Positions 1 to 5,099 of a stretch of DNA of 5,572 nt are shown here, piece by piece. Location: contig JALWEA010000047.1 in NCBI GenBank assembly GCA_027039465.1, forward strand, positions 1-5,572, written 5' to 3'. The notes under the pieces were generated by a model, which worked only from the letters and a program-made list of their open reading frames with translations, had not been told where the DNA came from and made no database searches. A program made the translations under genes and the position numbers. Source of the DNA: Calditrichia bacterium. GTDB taxonomy: Bacteria > Calditrichota > Calditrichia > Calditrichales > Calditrichaceae. The stretch's first letter is position 1, and each line of letters begins with the position of its first letter.

Positions 1-600
1 CACACCGCGGTAAGCGTGAATTTCATCCAGAACCACAAATTTTAAATTTTCGAACAATTTAATCCACAAGGTGTGATGCGGCAAAATGCCCTGATGCAGC
101 ATGTCCGGATTGGTCACCACCAAATGCCCGGCCGAGCGAATGGTGCGACGTATGTCCGCCGGTGTGTCGCCGTCAAACGTGAATGATTTAATATCGGCTT
201 TAAGGAGACGCACCAAATCCTGTACTTCCCTAACCTGATCCTGTGACAAAGCCTTGGTGGGAAAAAGGTACAGCGCACGGCTTTCATGATCTTTTAATAA
301 ATTTTGGAAAATGGGCAGATTGTAACTCAGCGTTTTACCCGAGGCCGTTGGCGTAACAATGACGGCGTTCTTGCCGCTCATCACCGTTTCGTACGCCTGC
401 GCCTGATGCGAATACAACCGATCAATGCCCTTTTCGTGCAAAGCCGCAATCAGTTTGGGATTAAGGTCATCCGGAAAATCGGCGAAAACCGCTTCCTGCG
501 GTTTTAAAGTGAGCCACTTGGTAATATTTTTTTGGAATTCCGCATCCTGACTCAATCGGCGGATGAGTTCGGGTAACGACGGTTTTTCTCTAAAAATCAT
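1..600 (-). CDS. mrfA: MrfA/YprA-family DEAD/DEAH-box helicase, N-terminal part (truncated by window edge)
   Basis: This is an open frame of 200 codons from an ATG at 600-598 that runs off the left edge without a stop. It holds the first RecA-like domain of a superfamily 2 helicase. A Q-motif-like YSHQAQA lies at residues 64-70. Motif I (Walker A) TPTASGKT is at 83-90, motif Ia FPTKALSQDQ at 113-122, a TNPDMLH motif at 163-169, and motif II DEIH at 192-195, followed by AYRGV. The stretches SFTFDGDTPADIR and GILPHHTLWIKLFENLKF closely match what I recall of Bacillus subtilis YprA/MrfA, a 3'-5' DNA helicase in mitomycin C repair. Members are usually about 750 residues or longer with a C-terminal DUF1998-type region, so most of the gene is outside. 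There is no clear Shine-Dalgarno sequence (only AGAG about 10 nt upstream). The family call is strong. Orthology to MrfA itself is inferred. Confidence 0.9.
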   Translation of the reverse strand, partial: MIFREKPSLPELIRRLSQDAEFQKNITKWLTLKPQEAVFADFPDDLNPKLIAALHEKGIDRLYSHQAQAYETVMSGKNAVIVTPTASGKTLSYNLPIFQNLLKDHESRALYLFPTKALSQDQVREVQDLVRLLKADIKSFTFDGDTPADIRRTIRSAGHLVVTNPDMLHQGILPHHTLWIKLFENLKFVVLDEIHAYRGV

Positions 601-686
601 TTTACACGCTCTAATTAAATATTTTTTGATAAATTAAGGATTTGCGGGTTAGGGTTCAATAGCAGGCGGAAGTTGGTGGATGAAAA

Positions 687-726
687 GGGTTAAGAGTTAA
701 GGGTTAAGGGTTAAGGGTTAAGGGTT
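687..726 (+). repeat. Telomere-like GGGTTAA heptamer tandem repeat
   Basis: There are about 5.7 copies of the 7-bp unit GGGTTAA. The units are at 687-693, 694-700 (a variant, GAGTTAA), 701-707, 708-714, 715-721 and a partial one at 722-726. Units 701-724 give four GGG runs, each separated by TTAA, which is a textbook intramolecular G-quadruplex pattern on the plus strand. For the leftward helicase gene the plus strand is the template. A fragment with similar wording (GGGTTAGGGTTC) sits upstream at 646-657. Function is unknown; such arrays can arise by slippage. Confidence 0.9.
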
Positions 727-742
727 GAATGGTTTGGTCGTT

Positions 743-774
743 ATTCGTATATCCGTGTATTCGTGTAATCGTTA
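743..774 (+). repeat. Four imperfect copies of an 8-bp ATTCGTGT unit
   Basis: Four consecutive 8-mers are visible: ATTCGTAT (743-750), ATCCGTGT (751-758), ATTCGTGT (759-766) and AATCGTTA (767-774). The core word resembles the ATCYGTG units at 3940-3969, but the period there is 10 rather than 8. I see no coding or hairpin explanation. Confidence 0.75.
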
Positions 775-863
775 AGTGGTTGGTTGCCCAAAAATGAAGG
801 CGTGGAAATGGGTGGAATTCGTAAGAACCATGTTCTGTTCTTTTTCAGGCATCAGAGCGACAA

Positions 864-937
864 TACTAACCGTATTTGCCACGCTTGAATGCACTTCAAA
901 ATTCTAAAAAACCGGCCAGTGCAATCGCTTGTTTGGC
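864..937 (-). repeat. Degenerate attC-like element downstream of the lipoprotein gene
   Basis: Read on the minus strand, this begins with GCCAAAC (937-931), one base off the integron R'' consensus RYYYAAC. It continues with AAGCGATTGCA and ends in GTTAGTA (870-864), a partial match to R' GTTRRRY. It shares three blocks in the same order with the element at 1641-1746. On the plus strand these are TGCCACGC (877-884), TCTAAAAAAC (903-912) and TGCAATCGCTTG (920-931), all identical to the other copy. It lacks about 14 bp present there, so the long stem is reduced to a weak pairing of CTGGCCG with CGGTTAG that needs two G-T wobbles. It lies 28 bp past the stop codon, as an attC would follow its cassette gene. 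The relation to the other copy is seen directly; the attC identity is inferred. Confidence 0.5.
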
Positions 938-965
938 CCTTGATAATTAATTAATATAACTTACA

Positions 966-1589
966 TTAATTCATTGCCGGAAAAAAATTTTCAAACTTCG
1001 ATTGTATAATTCTCTCACTTTTTAGCTCATCACCTATATAATTTCTTTCTCGCATTAATCCATCTACTGAAATTATTTGCTCAGTCCATTGAATTGAATT
1101 ATAAAAAAAATATTTAACAACATATACGTCATATAAATTATTCATAAATTCCATATTCTTAATAATTGATATGTGTACGCTATCAGTAAAACAATCGTAT
1201 TCATTAAATATTGACTTATCAACAAATCCTGTATCAATATTAAAAAATGTCCAAATAAATGGATTATCAAATATTGTAGTATCAATTATTCCGTACAACG
1301 ACACATGTCCGAGTACTAATAATTTATTCTGATTATTTTTAACTATATCAAAAGCATGGTTTGGGTGATATGACATTTTATATGCATTATCATACATACC
1401 AAAAACGTAAAGAGTATCTTTTCGAATACGATTTTGGTCTTGATTAAAATCTGTTATTTTATATGACCAAGCATTTCCAACTTTCAGAGGAAAGGTTTGA
1501 GGCAAATCGTAATGATTAATATTAGAATTTGTTGGACTTGAACAAGATAACAAAGATATAATAAAAATTAAATAATAAAACAATTTCAT
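966..1589 (-). CDS. Putative exported lipoprotein, 207 aa, unknown function
   Basis: The N-terminus MKLFYYLIFIISLLSC is a classic lipoprotein signal: a basic residue, a hydrophobic core, then lipobox LLSC with Cys16 as the predicted lipidated residue. The mature protein would be about 192 residues. After a short Ser/Thr/Asn linker comes FPLKVGNAWSYK (residues 33-44). This opening phrase recurs in many uncharacterised lipoproteins and secreted proteins of Bacteroidota, Ignavibacteria and Calditrichota. The rest looks like alternating beta strands rich in Tyr, Phe, Asn and Asp, with no catalytic motif I can name. The start is supported by GAGAGG 6 nt upstream of the ATG. The gene is conspicuously AT-rich compared with the helicase and the csrA operon. 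It sits between two attC-like elements. Its codon use and isolation suggest acquisition, but the protein looks intact. Confidence 0.85.
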   Translation of the reverse strand: MKLFYYLIFIISLLSCSSPTNSNINHYDLPQTFPLKVGNAWSYKITDFNQDQNRIRKDTLYVFGMYDNAYKMSYHPNHAFDIVKNNQNKLLVLGHVSLYGIIDTTIFDNPFIWTFFNIDTGFVDKSIFNEYDCFTDSVHISIIKNMEFMNNLYDVYVVKYFFYNSIQWTEQIISVDGLMRERNYIGDELKSERIIQSKFENFFPAMN

Positions 1590-1640
1590 ATGAACCTCTC
1601 TATTTTTTTAATTTTTAAATAAAATATATTACATAGAAAA

Positions 1641-1746
1641 GCCTAACGGCCTGCGGTTCACCGGAAATGCCACGCCTTTTAAAAGTTGCAAAACTCTAAA
1701 AAACTAGATGCGTAACATTTCCCATTGCAATCGCTTGGTATAAGGC
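1641..1746 (-). repeat. attC-like recombination site / imperfect inverted repeat downstream of the BNR gene
   Basis: On the minus strand this 106-nt element starts with GCCTTATACC (1746-1737), continues with AAGCGATTGCAATGG, and ends with GCAGGCCGTTAGGC. The last seven bases (1647-1641) are GTTAGGC, an exact match to the integron R' core consensus GTTRRRY. Its arms pair: GGAAATGTTACGC (1722-1710) pairs with GCGTGGCATTTCC (1675-1663) along 13 positions, two of them G-T wobbles. Further out, GCG, TT, CA and GG steps pair, with two extra unpaired bases on one arm. Extrahelical bases of this kind are a hallmark of folded attC sites. The R'' box is poor (GCCTTAT rather than GCCTAAC). The element begins 8 bp past the stop of the 406-codon gene and ends 51 bp before the start of the next. 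It could equally be a REP-like hairpin or terminator. No integrase is in view. Confidence 0.55.
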
Positions 1747-1754
1747 TTTTGACA

Positions 1755-2975
1755 TTATTTTACCAAAGCAATTTTATCGGTCTTGACAGTATGTCCCGAC
1801 CTAAATTGATAAATATATAATCCTGACGCCTGATCATTGGCATTCCACTCTATTTTATGTATTCCCGGATTCATAACTCTTGAAGCTAATTTTTCTACTA
1901 CTTTTCCGTTGATATCATAAATTGTTAATTGGACAAAAGCGCGATTTGATAATTTAAAAGAAAATGTTGTTGTTGAATTGAATGGGTTGGGATAAGCAAT
2001 CAGATGAAAATTCTTTGGGATTTTAATTTTATTTTTAATACCTACCGGAAATTCCGTTAGGCAATACGCACCGCTATCAGTGCAAACAGTAATATTTGCG
2101 CAGTCAAAAATTTGGTTTTCTTTAATATTCCTAATCCTAACATTTGGCAAACCGTCATTTAGAAATATTAATTTTCGTGATAACGTATCCCATATTGCTA
2201 TTCCTTCTTTATCTACATCCGGTTCATACCAGGAAACAAAAAGCCTGTCTGCCGTATATCCGATTGAACTTATATTTGTTGCCCAAAATTCAACATTCCA
2301 GTTTTCACCATAGTCTTTAGACGCCCATAGCCCCGATGACCAGGTTTTGTCAGAGAATACACCATAGAATAATCCATTCTCAGTAAATACAAAATCGGAA
2401 AAATGATACTTAAATTGGGATGATAAAGTCCAACTGTTTCCCCCGTCGGCAGAAAAGTAAATTCCACTGGTATCTCCTGATACTGAAATCACACAATGTT
2501 CATTGTAAAAATCCATTGCCAAGCAGTTTTTGTTCTTAAAAAAATCTACTTCTTCCCAAACAATCCCATCTGCTGATTTTACCAACCCCTCTTCACTTCC
2601 AACATAATAGTAGTGATTATAAGGGTTTTTAACTATAAAATGTGGATTGACGCCTCCGCGCAATATTTGGAATAAAGAATCACCAACTACAAATTTATAA
2701 ATTCCGTCTGAAAAACTTCCGTTTCCCATTACCAATATTAAAGTATCCTGGGCTAATTCAATCGCATCCCAAACGGGAAGATTCCCTTTTGAATATTTTT
2801 TCCAACCCATTCCATCGTCAACAAGAATACCGTCAGATAGAAGTAAAATATTAGCGCTATAACTTGTAAAAACATTATTCACGGCAACGGTATCTGGGCC
2901 AATTGGAATCCAATTATAAGAATAAGAAAAAAACGGATATATTAGAATCACCAGGAATAAACAAATGCGTTTCAT
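1755..2975 (-). CDS. Secreted BNR/Asp-box repeat protein with C-terminal sorting domain (T9SS-type), 406 aa
   Basis: A signal peptide spans about residues 1-19 (basic MKR, then a hydrophobic core, likely cleaved after SYS). The central region reads as a beta-propeller of the sialidase/BNR or Ycf48-like type. Asp-box motifs are visible at 134-140 (SADGIVW, one residue short), 175-182 (SADGGNSW) and 219-226 (SKDYGENW). No sialidase arginine triad can be assigned, so no enzyme activity is claimed. Residues 322-406 form a C-terminal secretion/sorting domain: AYPNPFN at 327-333, then VQLTIYDINGK, GIHKIEWNA and SGLYIYQF. In FCB bacteria such tails direct export and surface anchoring by the type IX system. 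The start is supported by AAGGAAAGGA upstream of the ATG. The gene is very AT-rich and is followed by an attC-like element. Likely role: a cell-surface or secreted binding protein, partner unknown. Confidence 0.88.
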   Translation of the reverse strand: MKRICLFLVILIYPFFSYSYNWIPIGPDTVAVNNVFTSYSANILLLSDGILVDDGMGWKKYSKGNLPVWDAIELAQDTLILVMGNGSFSDGIYKFVVGDSLFQILRGGVNPHFIVKNPYNHYYYVGSEEGLVKSADGIVWEEVDFFKNKNCLAMDFYNEHCVISVSGDTSGIYFSADGGNSWTLSSQFKYHFSDFVFTENGLFYGVFSDKTWSSGLWASKDYGENWNVEFWATNISSIGYTADRLFVSWYEPDVDKEGIAIWDTLSRKLIFLNDGLPNVRIRNIKENQIFDCANITVCTDSGAYCLTEFPVGIKNKIKIPKNFHLIAYPNPFNSTTTFSFKLSNRAFVQLTIYDINGKVVEKLASRVMNPGIHKIEWNANDQASGLYIYQFRSGHTVKTDKIALVK

Positions 2976-3526
2976 AATAAATCCTTTCCTTTTATTTTAG
3001 ACAATTATTCATTTATTATGTTTCAAAAAATATGCCAAACAATTTAATAGACACGACTACGTTAAAAATGGTTTCAAAGGATATGATTATTATTTTAAGA
3101 GGATAAAAAATCTGACAGACTATCAAAAATCTGATAAAGCGAAAGAAACAGAAATAGCCTTATAACCTACTGAGCCGGCTGAATTCATCGCCATCTGGCA
3201 ATTTCCGTGTTGAACGTATTTTTCCTTTTTATTCTAACTTCACAAAAGAAGATAATAAAAACGTTTGGCAACAGCAAACTCAAGGTACGATTTTATTTTC
3301 TTTTCTGTAATTGCCGATTCTTTTTCATCATTCAAAAGCAAAATACCGGTGGAAATTTTTTCAAACTACTGCTCACCGCTCTGTTGCTTTCAAACCAAGT
3401 ACTTTCCTTTCAATCAGCCGCGCTGAAGGCGGTTCTATTTTTTAGCGCTTGAGCAAACCTTCATTTCCGTTGCCAAGAAAAATCCCAACCTTTAAAAATG
3501 CAACGGCTTTTGCAGCGCGTTAAAAT

Positions 3527-3555
3527 TTGTCGTCAAACGATTTTTTGTTTAAATT
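3527..3555 (+). promoter_or_regulatory. Possible promoter for the 69-aa protein gene
   Basis: TTGTCG (3527-3532) and TAAATT (3550-3555) are separated by 17 bp, a sigma70-like arrangement. The predicted start near 3562 would leave a leader of about 20 nt that includes the GGAGG site. Both boxes are imperfect, and AT-rich DNA gives such matches by chance. Confidence 0.3.
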
Positions 3556-3571
3556 GATTGTATTAAAATTT

Positions 3572-3576
3572 GGAGG
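3572..3576 (+). promoter_or_regulatory. Ribosome binding site deciding the start of the 69-aa protein
   Basis: GGAGG lies 5 nt before the ATG at 3582-3584. An in-frame TTG at 3570 would extend the protein by four residues, but it overlaps this site and so is unlikely to be the real start. Confidence 0.75.
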
Positions 3577-3581
3577 TTTTA

Positions 3582-3791
3582 ATGGACAAAGACATGTTGA
3601 TCGTCGAATATTTGCGCATCTATTTTCATTCCCATCCTGAAAAGGTACCGGAAAATCCGGATGAAGCATTTAAATTATTCCAGAAAATGCATAAAAAATA
3701 CAAAGCCAAATACATTACCGAATTCAAAGAGAAGAGCGAAAAATACGTGGATCGTTTTTTTGACGGCAAGGATAAGAATAATTACTATTAG
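3582..3791 (+). CDS. Small charged helical protein, 69 aa, unknown function
   Basis: This is an ATG-to-TAG frame with a strong Shine-Dalgarno sequence (GGAGG, 5-nt spacer). The protein reads as two helices. The first is about residues 3-17 (LIVEYLRIYFHSH). A turn with prolines follows (PEKVPENPDE), then a long Lys/Glu/Tyr-rich helix at about 27-62 (EAFKLFQKMHKKYKAKY, then KEKSEKYVDRFF) and a short polar tail. There is no signal peptide, membrane segment, metal-binding cluster or recognisable DNA-binding motif. It is the only plus-strand gene here and has no operon partner. I do not recognise the family. The strong ribosome site, plausible composition and clean stop argue for a real cytosolic protein, possibly one that works by protein-protein contact. 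Confidence 0.75.
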   Translation: MDKDMLIVEYLRIYFHSHPEKVPENPDEAFKLFQKMHKKYKAKYITEFKEKSEKYVDRFFDGKDKNNYY

Positions 3792-3939
3792 ACTTTGCAA
3801 TTCTTTGTTTCACGACTCCTTAAGGAATGCTCAATTTCGAAATAAATTTTGAATTCCGTATCCGGTGCCCCTCTAAAAAGGAGCCAAAATTTCTTTTTGT
3901 GTACATTGATTATTTAATCCAACAATTTCAAATATTTTA

Positions 3940-3969
3940 ATCCGTGTTCATCTGTGCAAATCCGTGGCT
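3940..3969 (+). repeat. Three near-copies of a 10-bp ATCYGTG unit
   Basis: Three consecutive 10-mers begin ATCYGTG: ATCCGTGTTC (3940-3949), ATCTGTGCAA (3950-3959) and ATCCGTGGCT (3960-3969). They lie in the spacer between two convergent genes, 14 bp past the stop of the EamA gene. Similar 'ATCCGTGTTCATCTGTG' strings occur between genes in many environmental bacteria, as I recall. The role is unknown. No hairpin with a T tract is apparent here. Confidence 0.75.
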
Positions 3970-3983
3970 GAAAAATAATGAAT

Positions 3984-4877
3984 TCAAAGCAACGTCAATA
4001 TCCCGCTGCCAATCAAAATAAACACCGTTCCCGTGATGGCCTTCAGGTAATCCCGTTCCTGAAAAAACAAAAACGCAATAATCGTGCTGATTAACACTCC
4101 GGCCCGCTTGAAGGTAATCACGTAAGTGACAAAGGCGATGCGGATGGCCGTAAGCTGGCACCAGGCCAGGGCTGCGCTAATAATGCCCAACAACAGTAAC
4201 ACCCATTTCATTTTTGCGGAAGACAAAGAATGTTTGGAAAACGCACCGTTTTTATTGCGCTGCAGCAGAAATCCCAGCAGCAAAAAGCCCAAGCCTAGGG
4301 AAAGATGAATGGCGGCTCCGTAAAATTCCGGGCTGCTGCTTTTGACCGCAATTTTCTCCACACTTGCCGTAATACTCCAAATAAATGCCACCAATACCAT
4401 GTACCAAACGCCCTTCTCCTTAAAATTGATCAGCCGTTTAAGGCCCCGGTTTCCTTTTTCCCTCCCGGGTAATTGCAAAATAAACGCTCCGATGACAATC
4501 AACAAAATGCCGATGAATTTAATGCGCGTAATCGTTTCACCCAAAATAAGGTAGGAGGTTAAAGTCAAAAACAAGGGCGTTAACCCCACAAAAGGCATGA
4601 CAATGGAAATCGGATACTTGGCTACGGCGCTTAACAGCAAATAATAGGCGATCATGTTTAAAATTAAACTGATACCAAAGGCAAAGAAAAACGGTTTGAT
4701 TTGAAGAGAATGCGTGGAATGCAACCCCAAGGGCAGGAGAATAATTCCCGCAATAATGAACAGATATTTTAGGATAGTTGTTTGCTCAAAATGTCGGGAC
4801 AGGATTTTGAGCAGGACCGATTGAACCCCGAAAAAGGTTCCGGTTAGGATAGAGAGAGTTAGCCAGGAATGAATCAT
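3984..4877 (-). CDS. EamA-family (drug/metabolite transporter superfamily) permease, 297 aa
   Basis: This is an inner-membrane transporter-like protein with ten predicted membrane helices, at about residues 4-24, 35-52, 62-83, 90-113, 119-136, 157-177, 185-205, 224-240, 246-271 and 277-296. It shows the family's two internal repeats. Each ends in a helix-acidic-helix pattern, TSYLILGETITRIKFIGILLIVIGAFIL (107-134) and AFLFFQERDYLKAITGTVFILIGSGIL (268-294). The length is typical for the family (about 290-300). The substrate cannot be predicted: family members export amino acids, nucleosides, drugs or other metabolites. The ATG is 9 nt past the csrA stop, and the intervening bases (TCTTTTCCC) carry no Shine-Dalgarno sequence. 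Translation probably depends on coupling to csrA, or starts without one. It is the last gene of the minus-strand operon. Confidence 0.9.
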   Translation of the reverse strand: MIHSWLTLSILTGTFFGVQSVLLKILSRHFEQTTILKYLFIIAGIILLPLGLHSTHSLQIKPFFFAFGISLILNMIAYYLLLSAVAKYPISIVMPFVGLTPLFLTLTSYLILGETITRIKFIGILLIVIGAFILQLPGREKGNRGLKRLINFKEKGVWYMVLVAFIWSITASVEKIAVKSSSPEFYGAAIHLSLGLGFLLLGFLLQRNKNGAFSKHSLSSAKMKWVLLLLGIISAALAWCQLTAIRIAFVTYVITFKRAGVLISTIIAFLFFQERDYLKAITGTVFILIGSGILTLL

Positions 4878-4886
4878 GGGAAAAGA

Positions 4887-5099
4887 TTACGATTCGGCAG
4901 CAGAATCTTCATTTTCATTTGAAACGGCGCCAAAGGGCACGCCTTTGATTTTTACGTACAATTCTTCCCGATAAATTTCAACATCTTTTGGCGCGTCAAT
5001 GCCCAGCTTAACCTGATGGCCGCTAATATCGACGACTACGATGCGAATATTATCACCGATGGTTATTGCTTCTCCCAACCTCCTTGTTAATACTAGCAT
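4887..5099 (-). CDS. csrA: Carbon storage regulator CsrA, 70 aa
   Basis: CsrA is a homodimeric RNA-binding protein that recognises GGA in hairpin loops of mRNA leaders and blocks or alters translation. The sequence MLVLTRRLGEAITIGD, then VKLGIDAPKDVEIYREELY, is the full CsrA fold. The RNA-contact residues Leu4, Arg6/Arg7 and Arg44 are all present, and the VxLGIxAP core is intact. It is slightly longer than the E. coli protein (61 residues), with an acidic Ser/Glu/Asn tail (about 58-70). The gene overlaps the end of the upstream hydratase gene by 7 nt (ATGCTAG) and has a strong GGAGG ribosome site inside that gene. This points to translational coupling. In many bacteria csrA sits beside fliW and flagellar genes; that is not the case here. 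Identification is secure. Confidence 0.97.
   Translation of the reverse strand: MLVLTRRLGEAITIGDNIRIVVVDISGHQVKLGIDAPKDVEIYREELYVKIKGVPFGAVSNENEDSAAES

Larger units (their letters stand above)
601..965. other. Intergenic region with tandem repeats and an attC-like element
   Basis: This stretch separates the start of the helicase gene from the stop of the lipoprotein gene. It holds three things listed separately: the GGGTTAA array, the ATTCGTGT array and the degenerate attC-like element. The helicase promoter must lie in its left part (about 601-680, reading leftward), but I cannot identify convincing -35/-10 boxes. The only minus-strand reading frame of note is 26 codons (852-772), which I do not regard as a gene. 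Confidence 0.6.
2976..3581. other. Intergenic region, about 600 bp, no convincing gene
   Basis: This region lies between two divergently transcribed genes, so it should hold promoters for both. Near 2976-3000 it carries the ribosome binding site of the BNR gene. Positions 3000-3170 are strongly AT-rich and I see no gene or repeat there. The minus-strand word GTTTGGC at 3040-3034 is the reverse complement of the R'' box of the element at 864-937 and might mark a cassette boundary, but I find no paired arms around it. Positions 3180-3520 are slightly richer in GC and allow an 81-codon plus-strand frame (3207-3452). Its residue composition (Phe/Leu/Lys runs) looks like chance reading of pyrimidine-rich DNA, and it has no ribosome binding site. 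A decayed gene is possible but not shown. Confidence 0.5.

Noticed and set aside
304..507. Plus-strand 67-codon open frame
   Set aside because: It is antisense to the helicase coding sequence, whose motifs are clear, so it is a shadow.
772..852. Minus-strand 26-codon ORF (starts MPEKEQNM) just past the degenerate attC-like site
   Set aside because: It is very short, has no ribosome site and ends inside the tandem repeat. At most it is a remnant of a lost cassette gene.
2080..2467. Open frames overlapping the BNR protein gene (plus 2080-2313, minus 2270-2467)
   Set aside because: They overlap a gene with a signal peptide, Asp boxes and a sorting tail, have no coding features of their own, and are shadows.
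3147..3157. GCCTTATAACC on the plus strand, resembling the R'' arm GCCTTATACC of the 1641-1746 element
   Set aside because: It is in the opposite orientation and no matching GTTATAAG or GTTRRRY partner with paired arms was found within about 150 bp.
3207..3452. Plus-strand 81-codon frame in the large intergenic region
   Set aside because: It has no ribosome site (its hydrophobic runs come from T-rich DNA) and no recognisable family. Kept only as a possible gene remnant.
3817..3826. Palindrome TCCTTAAGGA just past the 69-aa gene
   Set aside because: It is a 10-bp perfect palindrome with no loop and no T tract. A chance match or protein site cannot be told apart.
3661..3852. Plus-strand 63-codon frame overlapping the 69-aa gene
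   Set aside because: It is a frame shift of the better-supported gene and has no start signals.
3866..3898. Possible terminator: CCCCTCTAAAAAGGAG followed by a T-rich run
   Set aside because: The stem is only about five pairs with a mismatch on the plus strand, and the T run is interrupted and not adjacent. Not strong enough to list.
3937..4554. Small open frames across the EamA gene (minus 3937-4161, plus 4126-4308, plus 4342-4554)
   Set aside because: The transporter frame has ten membrane helices and the family repeats, so these are shadows.
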